From an uncultured Clostridia bacterium (lineage in GTDB: Bacteria > Bacillota > Clostridia > Christensenellales > CAG-314), in NCBI GenBank assembly GCA_934203075.1, contig CAKPYT010000045.1:1-13835 (forward strand): a stretch of 13,835 nucleotides of DNA, given 5' to 3'. The translations under genes were made by a program, and so were the position numbers. The notes under the pieces are model-generated. The model did not search any database, had not been told where the DNA came from, and saw only the letters and a list, made by a program, of their open reading frames with translations. Positions 7,780 through 13,835 of this stretch are shown one piece after another; position 1 is the stretch's first letter; the number at the start of each line of letters is the position of its first letter.

Positions 7780-8598
7780 ATGCTAAAAGAGTCTACCATA
7801 CGGTACGTGATTCGAAACTTTTTCTATTTGGCTCTGTTCGCTCTTATTCCGGCAGTTTTGTTCACGATGTTTTTGACACCCGTGTCGCAAATTCAACTGC
7901 TGCGGAATCTTCGCAATGGGGCGGTGATCGAAAATTGGTTCGAGGATGCGTACGTTTATCTTTCGTTCATCAATTTCAACCGCATCTGGATGTGGCTGTT
8001 GTCCTTTCTTGTGCTGACGGTAACTTCCGGCATTACGATTGCCGCAACGGAACAGCATATGGCGCTCGGCGTTCGGCGTAAGAACGTTTTTCGTCTGCTG
8101 AACGATTCTATCTTATTGATTCTGCCATACGTTTTGTTCTGCCTCGTGCTGTACGAAGTGCTGGCCATGACGTTCAGCGGGTTGATTGTGCTTGCCAGTA
8201 TGCTTTTCAGCGGTACGGTGCTATTCGTCATCACGTTGCTGTTGTTAATTGCGCTCGGTGCGCTGACGGTGGTGTGCGCGGCTTATTCCATCTGCACCGT
8301 TCCGTGTATGCTGGAGGAGGGCTACAGTTTCGGGACAGCCGTCGGCTATTCCATTTCGTTGGTCAGCGGACATCTGTGGAAAACTTGCATTTCGCTGTTC
8401 ATTTGCTATTTGTGCACGTTTGCGGTGGAAGCCGTAACGGTGTTTTTTGCGGAAAAGGCATTTTATGCCGTTCGGTTCTGTGCTCTGTTGTTTTGGTTTG
8501 TGTATCTTCCGGCATTTTCCGTGCGGAAGTATTTTGAGCTGACGGGCAGCGAGCGGAAGGATCTGGAGCCGGCTGCACCCTGGGGGAGAAAAGCATGA
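7780..8598 (+). CDS. Polytopic membrane protein of unknown function (first of a pair)
   Basis: I do not recognise this family with confidence. The 272-residue protein has about six hydrophobic segments: roughly 14-33, 69-89, 110-140 (perhaps re-entrant or two short ones), 146-170, 201-223 and 228-248. The loops are short and the C-terminal tail is charged and proline-containing; no catalytic or binding motif is visible. The general look recalls DUF975-type or GPDPase-membrane-domain proteins, but that is weak. I chose the ATG at 7780 because the in-frame ATG 36 nt earlier is inside the -10 region. AGGAG at 7761-7765 is an unusual 14 nt from this ATG. It overlaps the next gene by 4 nt (ATGA), so the two are probably translated together and may form a complex. 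Confidence 0.8.
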   Translation: MLKESTIRYVIRNFFYLALFALIPAVLFTMFLTPVSQIQLLRNLRNGAVIENWFEDAYVYLSFINFNRIWMWLLSFLVLTVTSGITIAATEQHMALGVRRKNVFRLLNDSILLILPYVLFCLVLYEVLAMTFSGLIVLASMLFSGTVLFVITLLLLIALGALTVVCAAYSICTVPCMLEEGYSFGTAVGYSISLVSGHLWKTCISLFICYLCTFAVEAVTVFFAEKAFYAVRFCALLFWFVYLPAFSVRKYFELTGSERKDLEPAAPWGRKA

Positions 8599-9521
8599 GA
8601 AGCAAAGACTTTTTTCAAATTTTTACCAGCAACTTACTGCTGTTGCTTAAAGCATTGCTCATGCAGTTGCTGGCGTTCGGTTTTGTCGCAGCCTTGTTGC
8701 TGATCTCGATGCGGTCAACCATCAGCGAAGTGATCGTGGCTTTTAACGAAACGGGGATTCTGGTATCGCTGCAAAAGCTCGGCACGGTGATTCTGAAGGA
8801 CTTCACGGTCGGCGGCTTTCAGACTGCCGTGGACGAATTGTTCACGGGCGTGCAGCAGGCCGTAGCGCTTGTGCCGAATTTTTACACGCAGGTTACGTTG
8901 GCTTCGTTCGTTTGTATTTTTGCTTTGTGGCTGGCGCGTTATCTTTGCGGACTGTGCGAATATCCCATCTACTACAGCGTCAACCATTTTATGAAAACCT
9001 CCATTCGCGGCGGGTTCTTATACTCGTATTTTCACGATTTCAAAAAATCCGCAAAGGTACAACTCGCGTTCTTGCTGGTTTCTTCCCCGATGGACTTTCT
9101 GATTTTTTCCAGCGGCATAGGGGCTTACGTTCTGCTGTTTTCCCGGTTCGGGCTTACCGGCGTAGTCTTGTGCGGGCTTACGCTCGTGCTGTCCGAGTCG
9201 TTCCGCGTCACCTTTACGTTGTTCTGGCTGCCGCTGTACGTCATCGAAGGGCAACCCGTCTGGCAGTCTCTGCGAAACGCCATCAAGTTTGCCGTCGACC
9301 GGTTCTGGAACGTTTATCTGCGGGTAGCGGTAACTTATCTCATAACGTCCACGGCAATCCTGTTCTGTTTTGCCTATCTGCCGCTGGTAGCGGCAACGCT
9401 GCTCAGCCTCGTGCTGTTCATCGCCGCTTATTATTGCCTGCGCCTCGTGGGAATTACGCAATACTATTACGCCAAGGATCTGCAGTATTTTACCCTGCCG
9501 ATGAAGCGTCAGGTGCTGTAA
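8595..9521 (+). CDS. Polytopic membrane protein of unknown function (second of a pair)
   Basis: Unrecognised 308-residue integral membrane protein with about six hydrophobic segments, near 12-38, 99-121, 155-184, 188-213, 240-262 and 264-284. Residues about 40-98 form a longer, mildly amphipathic stretch between the first two segments, probably outside the bilayer. A segment near 228-255 (an A-x2-FA-like run, then W and a hydrophobic helix) resembles 187-215 of the upstream protein, hinting at distant paralogy. The start overlaps the upstream stop as ATGA, with a GGGGGAG Shine-Dalgarno before it. A strong terminator follows 58 nt after the stop. No enzymatic motif, transporter signature or signal peptidase site is visible. 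It could be a transporter or envelope-assembly subunit, but nothing decides this. Confidence 0.8.
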   Translation: MRSKDFFQIFTSNLLLLLKALLMQLLAFGFVAALLLISMRSTISEVIVAFNETGILVSLQKLGTVILKDFTVGGFQTAVDELFTGVQQAVALVPNFYTQVTLASFVCIFALWLARYLCGLCEYPIYYSVNHFMKTSIRGGFLYSYFHDFKKSAKVQLAFLLVSSPMDFLIFSSGIGAYVLLFSRFGLTGVVLCGLTLVLSESFRVTFTLFWLPLYVIEGQPVWQSLRNAIKFAVDRFWNVYLRVAVTYLITSTAILFCFAYLPLVAATLLSLVLFIAAYYCLRLVGITQYYYAKDLQYFTLPMKRQVL

Positions 9522-9578
9522 CAAAGGGGCGAAGGCTTCGGCAAAAAGCGAAATCGCGTAAAATCTACCAAAAAATAC

Positions 9579-9609
9579 AAAAAAAGTTGTTGCAAAAACA
9601 ACTTTTTTT
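9579..9609. terminator. Intrinsic terminator after the membrane-protein pair
   Basis: A perfect 13-bp stem (A7-GTTGTT at 9579-9591, AACAAC-T7 at 9597-9609) with loop GCAAA, followed by CTTTTTG. A runs on one arm and T runs on the other make it look bidirectional. It separates the membrane bicistron from the RNase J promoter 21 nt further on. Confidence 0.85.
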
Positions 9610-9630
9610 CTTTTTGTCCCAAGAAAAAAA

Positions 9631-9659
9631 TTGTTCTATCTTCTTTTTTGGGGTATAAT
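9631..9659 (+). promoter_or_regulatory. Sigma-A-like promoter of the RNase J operon
   Basis: -35 TTGTTC (9631-9636), 17-nt spacer, perfect -10 TATAAT (9654-9659). With a start near 9666, the untranslated leader is about 122 nt, unusually long compared with the other promoters in this window. Confidence 0.8.
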
Positions 9660-9686
9660 AAAACTATCAGACAATGGTTATCTTTT

Positions 9687-9746
9687 CCCGCTTTTTTCGA
9701 ACGCACGGTTCGAATTGTTTTGCTATTATTTTTTTGCAAAAGCGGG
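9687..9746 (+). promoter_or_regulatory. Structured leader of the RNase J mRNA
   Basis: Three inverted repeats are visible. Outer stem: CCCGCTTTT (9687-9695) with AAAAGCGGG (9738-9746), 9 bp. Inner hairpin: TTCGAAC (9696-9702) with GTTCGAA (9708-9714), loop GCACG, stacked directly on the outer stem's left arm. Alternative hairpin: TTTTGC (9718-9723) with GCAAAA (9736-9741), which competes with the outer stem for 9738-9741. The pairing is exact on paper; a regulatory role is inference. Confidence 0.5.
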
Positions 9747-9787
9747 AAGTTTCAGGATAGAATCGTAAAGAACGGAAAGGAGAATTT

Positions 9788-11788
9788 ATGTATCAAAAAA
9801 ATAAAACGGCATCCGGCGGAAAGGCAGAGCGCGTTTCCGAAACAAAAAAGCAACGGCCTTCGAAAGAGCGTGACGGAAAATCCGGGGTGTCCCGGAAGCG
9901 CGGCGAAGGTAAGGCGGCTTTGCAGAAACCGGCAGATGCCCAAAAGAGAGGTCGCTCTTCCAAAAGGCAGGGAAGCGACCCCGCACAAAAAGGAAAAAAC
10001 AGAGAAAAGAAGGTTTCGAAAGCGGCAACACAAAAGCAGCAAAACGCTGCGTCTCATATGCTGGTAAAAGTGTTGGACGAAAACTACCTGCAACAGCAGA
10101 AACACAACAAACGCACCGCGAAGGACGCAAAAAAACAACTGAAAGTAATGTTCCTCGGCGGCATCGGGGAAATCGGAAAAAACATCACCGTGTTCGAATA
10201 CGGCGAAGATATCGTCATTGTGGATGCCGGCATGGGCTTTCCCAGTGCCAATATGCCGGGCGTGGACCTTGTCATACCGGATTTTACGTATCTGAAAAAC
10301 AATAAAGAAAAAATCCGCGGATTACTTCTGACGCACGGGCACGAGGATCATATCGGCGCAGTGCCGTATCTGCTGAAGGAGCTGGACGTGCCGGTTTACG
10401 GCACAAAGCTGACGCTGGCTCTTTTGGAAAATAAGCTGAAAGAGCACCGTCTGGAAAACGTGCGCCTGAACGTCGTGAAGGATTCCGACGTGGTAAAACT
10501 GGGCAAATTTTCGGCAGAGTTTATTCACGTTAGCCACTCGGTGGCAGGCAGCCTGGCGATCGCCCTCACAACGCCGGTCGGCATTGTGTTTCACACCGGG
10601 GACTTTAAGGTGGACTACACGCCTCTCGGCGGGGAAATCATGAATCTGAACCGCATTGCAGAAATCGGGAAACAGGGGGTTTTGCTGCTGCTGAGCGAGT
10701 CGACCAACGTGGAGCGTACCGGCTATACCATGAGTGAATCCGTCGTGGGGGAAACGCTGCGCAAAATTTTTGCCTCCAACACGGGGCGCCGCATCATCAT
10801 CGCTACCTTTGCCTCCAACGTGGACCGTCTGCAGCAGATCCTGGATCTGGCAAAAGAGTTTCGGCGCAAAGTGGCCGTATCCGGCAGAAGCATGCTGAAC
10901 GTCGTGAACGCGGCGACACGGGTCGGAGCATTGCATTACGATCCGGAGTTGCTGGTCGACGTAGAGAAAATTCAGAACATTCCGGATAAAAACCTCGTGA
11001 TTCTGTCCACCGGCAGTCAGGGGGAACCGATGAGCGCTTTAACCCGTATGGCAAGCGACGAGTTCAATCGCGTGAAAATCGGCGCCAACGATACCGTCGT
11101 GATTTCCGCGTCGCCCATTCCCGGTAATGAAAGGGACGTATACACCGTCATCAATAAGTTGTATCGCCTGGGGGCGGAAGTCATTTACAGCAGCCTTGCG
11201 GATGTACACGTTTCCGGCCACGCCTGCCAGGAAGAGCTGAAGCTGATCCACACTTTGCTGAAACCGAAGTTTTTCATTCCGGTGCACGGCGAGTATCGTC
11301 ATCTGAAACAGCATGCGCAATTGGCGCGTCGCCTCGGCATGAACGAGCGCAACATCCTCGTGCCGGATCTCGGCGATTGCATCGGCGTTTCCAGAACGGC
11401 CATCGGTAAAATCGGGCAGGTTCCAAGCGGCAATATTCTGGTGGACGGTCTCGGCATCGGGGATGTGGGCAACGTCGTCCTGAAAGATCGTTTAACGCTG
11501 TCTGCGGACGGTTTGCTGGTGGTCGTCGTGTCCATCAATTCGGTTCGCGGGGAATTAACCACCCCGCCGGAGATCATCAGCCGCGGCTTTATTTATACGG
11601 GCGAAGGGGCCGGCAGCGAAATGATGGAAGAGTTGAAAGCGTTGGTTACCCAGGTGGCGGAGCAATACGATCTGAAAACGGTGGGCACCAATCAACTGAA
11701 AATCGAAATTCAGAAAGTGCTCAGAAATTACCTGTTCCGCAAAATCAAGCGGAACCCGATGATTCTACCCATCATCGCGGAAAGTTAA
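9788..11788 (+). CDS. rnj: Ribonuclease J with basic N-terminal extension
   Basis: Metallo-beta-lactamase/beta-CASP ribonuclease with endo- and 5'-3' exonuclease activity in mRNA decay and rRNA maturation in the cytoplasm. At 666 residues it is about 110 longer than usual RNase J. The catalytic body starts near LKVMFLGGIGEIG (118-130). Metal-site motifs are THGHEDH (182-188: His183, His185, Asp187, His188), His250 in HVSHS, Asp272 in TGDFK and His478 in VSGHA. TFASNVDR (340-347) and PVHGEYRH (498-505) fit the beta-CASP and later parts; a C-terminal dimerisation-type domain follows. Residues 1-90 contain 27 Lys/Arg and 8 Asp/Glu and are low complexity, probably disordered and RNA-binding. The long start is supported by AAAGGAG 5 nt before the ATG; Met91 lacks such a site. 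Confidence 0.96.
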   Translation: MYQKNKTASGGKAERVSETKKQRPSKERDGKSGVSRKRGEGKAALQKPADAQKRGRSSKRQGSDPAQKGKNREKKVSKAATQKQQNAASHMLVKVLDENYLQQQKHNKRTAKDAKKQLKVMFLGGIGEIGKNITVFEYGEDIVIVDAGMGFPSANMPGVDLVIPDFTYLKNNKEKIRGLLLTHGHEDHIGAVPYLLKELDVPVYGTKLTLALLENKLKEHRLENVRLNVVKDSDVVKLGKFSAEFIHVSHSVAGSLAIALTTPVGIVFHTGDFKVDYTPLGGEIMNLNRIAEIGKQGVLLLLSESTNVERTGYTMSESVVGETLRKIFASNTGRRIIIATFASNVDRLQQILDLAKEFRRKVAVSGRSMLNVVNAATRVGALHYDPELLVDVEKIQNIPDKNLVILSTGSQGEPMSALTRMASDEFNRVKIGANDTVVISASPIPGNERDVYTVINKLYRLGAEVIYSSLADVHVSGHACQEELKLIHTLLKPKFFIPVHGEYRHLKQHAQLARRLGMNERNILVPDLGDCIGVSRTAIGKIGQVPSGNILVDGLGIGDVGNVVLKDRLTLSADGLLVVVVSINSVRGELTTPPEIISRGFIYTGEGAGSEMMEELKALVTQVAEQYDLKTVGTNQLKIEIQKVLRNYLFRKIKRNPMILPIIAES

Positions 11789-11894
11789 AGGTACACGGGG
11801 AAAGAAAACACCTTATCCTTTGCCCTTAGCGGCGTTGAGGCTGTTTTCTCTGCCGCAAAAAGGCGCCCCGAAGCAAAAGAGGAGAAGGGAGAGT
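11789..11894 (+). promoter_or_regulatory. Intergenic hairpin between rnj and trmR
   Basis: No convincing promoter is visible, so trmR is probably read through from rnj. AGAAAACACCT (11803-11813) pairs with AGG-C-TGTTTTCT (11838-11849) as 11 bp with one bulged C. CGGGG (11796-11800) and CCCCG (11866-11870) could pair outside it. There is no T run, so this is not a typical terminator. Confidence 0.35.
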
Positions 11895-12518
11895 ATGTTG
11901 CAACCGAAAAACGAGGATTCTGTCACGCAAAATCTTTTGGCGCGCTTGCGTACGTTTGCAAAAGAACGACAAATCCCGATTGTCCGCCCCGGGACGGAAC
12001 GCGTCCTGGCGGATCTGGTGCGTTGTAAAAACCCGAAGCGCATTCTGGAAATCGGCACGGCCATCGGCTATAGCGGCATCGTTATGCTGAAAAACTCCGT
12101 CGGAACTTTAACCACGCTGGAAATGAGCGCCCCGAACGTGGCGCTTGCCCGAAAGAATTTTGCGGAAGCGGGGCTGACGGAACGTGTCTCCATCGATTTT
12201 TGCGATGCCAGAATCCGCGTTCCGCAGCTCACCGATTCGTTCGATTTCATTTTTTTGGATGGCCCAAAAGCAAGTTATGTGGATTTTTTGCCCTATCTTG
12301 CGGATCGGTTGGCGGAAGGGGGCATCCTGATGGCGGACGACGTGTATTTCCGCGGCCTGGTGGATTGCCCGCCGAAAGAAGGCGAAAAGCATTACGTCAT
12401 CGCCACGCAGTTAAAAAAGTTTCTGACGGCACTGGAAGGTGAACATCGGCTTCTTTCTTCGCTCTGGAGGTTGGAGGACGGCATCGCAATTTGCGTAAAG
12501 AGAAAAAAAGATGAATAA
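11895..12518 (+). CDS. trmR: tRNA 5-hydroxyuridine methyltransferase TrmR (O-methyltransferase family 3)
   Basis: SAM- and metal-dependent O-methyltransferase. Orthology to B. subtilis TrmR (YrrM), which converts 5-hydroxyuridine-34 to 5-methoxyuridine in tRNA, is inferred from the fold, the 207-residue length and the adjacent U32 gene. Visible motifs are RILEIGTAIGYSG (49-61, SAM loop), Glu76 (likely ribose contact), FLDGPK with Asp122, and ADDV with Asp148/Asp149 (likely metal ligands). I take the ATG at 11895, preceded by AGGAG at 11880-11884 (10 nt) and an AAGGGAG overlapping run. An in-frame TTG at 11820 would add 25 residues but lacks a Shine-Dalgarno and adds unconserved-looking Lys/Arg-rich sequence. 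It follows rnj by 106 nt and overlaps the U32 gene by 8 nt. A small-molecule O-methyltransferase is the alternative. Confidence 0.82.
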   Translation: MLQPKNEDSVTQNLLARLRTFAKERQIPIVRPGTERVLADLVRCKNPKRILEIGTAIGYSGIVMLKNSVGTLTTLEMSAPNVALARKNFAEAGLTERVSIDFCDARIRVPQLTDSFDFIFLDGPKASYVDFLPYLADRLAEGGILMADDVYFRGLVDCPPKEGEKHYVIATQLKKFLTALEGEHRLLSSLWRLEDGIAICVKRKKDE

Positions 12519-13716
12519 AATAGAGTTGCTTGCCCCTGCGGGCAATATGGAAAAATTCAAAACGGCAATCCACTTCGGGGCGGATGCCGTCTACCTCAGC
12601 GGAAAACAATTCGGGCTGCGTGCTTTTGCGGATAATTTCACGGAAGAAGAGATTGCCGAGTGCTGCCGCTACGCGCACGATCGAGGCAAAAAAGTGTACG
12701 TCACGGTCAACGTCTACCCGCGCAATGCCGAAGTGGATGCTATTTTGCCGTACCTGAAAACATTGGAGCAGTGCCGTGCGGACGGCATCATCGCGGCAGA
12801 TCCTGCCGTGGTGCAAATGACGCTAAAACATACGGGTCTTCCCGTGCATTTGTCTACGCAGGCGAATACCGTCAACCATCGGGACGTATTGTTCTGGCGG
12901 GAGTTGGGCGTTCGTCGTGTGGTATTGGCCCGGGAATTATCTCTTACGGAAATTCGCGAAATAGCGCAAAAAACGGCGGCCTCCGGAGTGGAACTGGAAG
13001 TGTTCGTACACGGCGCCATGTGCATTTCGTACAGCGGCAGATGTCTGCTCAGTAACTACCTGGCCGAACGGGACAGTAATCGCGGAGCGTGCGTTCAGGC
13101 CTGCAGATGGGAGTGGAAGCTGCGCGAGGTCAGCCGGACCGAAGAACTCACGGTGCAGGAGGACGCGCACGGCACTTACTTTTTAAACTCGAAAGATCTG
13201 AACACCCTGCAAGACCTCCCGCAGATTCTCCGAAGCGGGGTTTCCTCGTTGAAAATCGAAGGGAGAATGAAAACGGTGTACTACGTGGCAACCGTCGTGA
13301 ACGCCTATCGCCGCGCGATCGACGCGTTTCTTCGGGGAGAACCGCTTCCGGAAGGACTTGCACGAGAACTGACCAAAGCGAGCCACCGGGACTATACCAC
13401 CGGGTTCTATTTTCCGGAACGGCAGGAACAAACGGAAAACTACCGATCGTCCAAAGCGGTGTCCGAAGGGGCGTTTACGGCAGTGGTCCTCGGGTACGAA
13501 AACGGAAAAATCATTTTGGAGCAGCGCAATCGCTTTCGCGAGGGAGATCGGCTGCAAGTACTCTCGCCGGACGATCACTTCGGTAAAATCGTGGAAGTCC
13601 GCGGAATGACGGACGAATCCGGAACCCCTGTGACGGACGCAAAACTGGTACAGCAAAAGTTGTTTTTGCCAAGCGATCTTTGCCTGTGCCCGTTGGACGT
13701 CCTCAGCAAGGTGTAG
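12511..13716 (+). CDS. trhP: U32 family protein, probable tRNA U34 hydroxylase TrhP
   Basis: Historically called peptidase U32/collagenase-like. The best-studied relatives (TrhP, YegQ/YrrO type) hydroxylate tRNA uridine 34 in a prephenate-dependent reaction, supplying the substrate of TrmR. The 401-residue protein has the TIM-barrel-like start (ELLAPAGNMEKFKTAIHFGADAVY, here residues 5-28 in part) and the complete U32 signature EVFVHGAMC-x4-S-G-R-C-x2-S at 163-181. Cys171, Cys178, Cys194 and Cys198 are plausible iron-sulfur ligands. The last ~80 residues resemble the U32 C-terminal beta-barrel. It starts inside the end of trmR (8-nt overlap) behind a weak purine-rich site, so translation is probably coupled. 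B. subtilis has two U32 genes after trmR; only one is seen here. A protease or another hydroxylase of the family remains possible. Confidence 0.85.
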   Translation: MNKIELLAPAGNMEKFKTAIHFGADAVYLSGKQFGLRAFADNFTEEEIAECCRYAHDRGKKVYVTVNVYPRNAEVDAILPYLKTLEQCRADGIIAADPAVVQMTLKHTGLPVHLSTQANTVNHRDVLFWRELGVRRVVLARELSLTEIREIAQKTAASGVELEVFVHGAMCISYSGRCLLSNYLAERDSNRGACVQACRWEWKLREVSRTEELTVQEDAHGTYFLNSKDLNTLQDLPQILRSGVSSLKIEGRMKTVYYVATVVNAYRRAIDAFLRGEPLPEGLARELTKASHRDYTTGFYFPERQEQTENYRSSKAVSEGAFTAVVLGYENGKIILEQRNRFREGDRLQVLSPDDHFGKIVEVRGMTDESGTPVTDAKLVQQKLFLPSDLCLCPLDVLSKV

Positions 13717-13725
13717 AGAAAAAGC

Positions 13726-13760
13726 GCACGGACCCGCGCTTGAAAAGGGACGTTCCGTGC
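13726..13760. repeat. Inverted repeat after the U32 gene
   Basis: GCACGGA (13726-13732) and TCCGTGC (13754-13760) form a 7-bp stem with a 21-nt loop. On the plus strand A residues, not T residues, follow it. On the minus strand it is followed by GCTTTTTCTC, so it could be a weak terminator for a gene entering from the right. The rest of 13717-13835 holds nothing I can assign. Confidence 0.3.
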
Positions 13761-13835
13761 AAAAAAAAGAACAAACGTTTTCTGCAAAAGAGAAACCCGT
13801 TTCAAAACAAAAAGAGCAGAGAATCTGAAGCAAGC

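Noticed and set aside
8912..9658. 248-codon plus-strand frame overlapping the second membrane protein
   Set aside because: Arg-rich out-of-frame shadow of a hydrophobic coding sequence; runs into the terminator.
9648..10067. Plus-strand open frame across the RNase J promoter and N-terminal region
   Set aside because: It starts inside the -10 region and overlaps the well-supported rnj frame; its product looks random.
11820..11894. In-frame TTG at 11820 as the start of trmR
   Set aside because: No Shine-Dalgarno before it, while the ATG at 11895 has AGGAG; the added 25 residues do not look like part of the fold.
13740..13835. TTG-initiated Lys-rich frame open to the right edge, and a neighbouring GTG frame at 13758
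   Set aside because: No ribosome binding site, low-complexity A-rich sequence; the second ends by 13830. The U32 gene ends normally, so no frameshifted extension is needed.
1..13835. Search for CRISPR repeats, tRNA/rRNA genes, insertion sequences, integrases or toxin-antitoxin pairs
   Set aside because: None seen by eye; gene content and order look like ordinary chromosomal core apart from the protease and membrane pair.

Overview
The window looks like a chromosomal core region of a Bacillota bacterium of the class Clostridia, probably an uncultured, roughly 50% G+C lineage. The evidence is gene order and gene content: dnaG-rpoD-trmK followed by a C4 zinc-ribbon protein, RNase J, and a trmR-U32 (trhP) pair. 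Promoters are sigma-A-like, Shine-Dalgarno sequences are strong, and a Gram-positive-style lipoprotein is present. The genus cannot be named from sequence alone. I see no rRNA, tRNA, CRISPR array, insertion sequence or integrase.

Layout. (1) Positions 1-3139, minus strand: the first 1046 codons of a large exported lipoprotein carrying an M6 (immune-inhibitor-A type) zinc metalloprotease domain; the gene runs off the left edge. (2) Positions 3140-3355: a divergent intergenic region holding an extended -10 promoter for the protease, whose -35 lies inside a perfect 14-bp palindrome, and a -10 box for dnaG. (3) Positions 3356-7625, plus strand: a tight dnaG-rpoD-trmK-zinc-ribbon operon closed by an intrinsic terminator. 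(4) Positions 7725-9609: a self-contained bicistron of two unrecognised polytopic membrane proteins, with its own promoter and terminator. (5) Positions 9631-13716: an RNA-metabolism operon of RNase J with a long basic N-terminal extension, the methyltransferase TrmR, and a U32 protein resembling TrhP. It is driven by a good promoter with a foldable leader of about 120 nt.

How the genes fit together. The plus-strand genes are mostly information-processing functions: replication primer synthesis, the housekeeping sigma factor, tRNA m1A22 methylation, mRNA/rRNA maturation and decay, and tRNA wobble-uridine hydroxylation then methylation. The protease and the membrane pair are the accessory parts and the least explained. 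No clearly new multi-gene system is evident. The items most worth a second look are the isolated membrane bicistron, the RNase J leader plus N-terminal tail, the palindrome over the protease promoter, and the apparent absence of nif3 from its usual neighbourhood.
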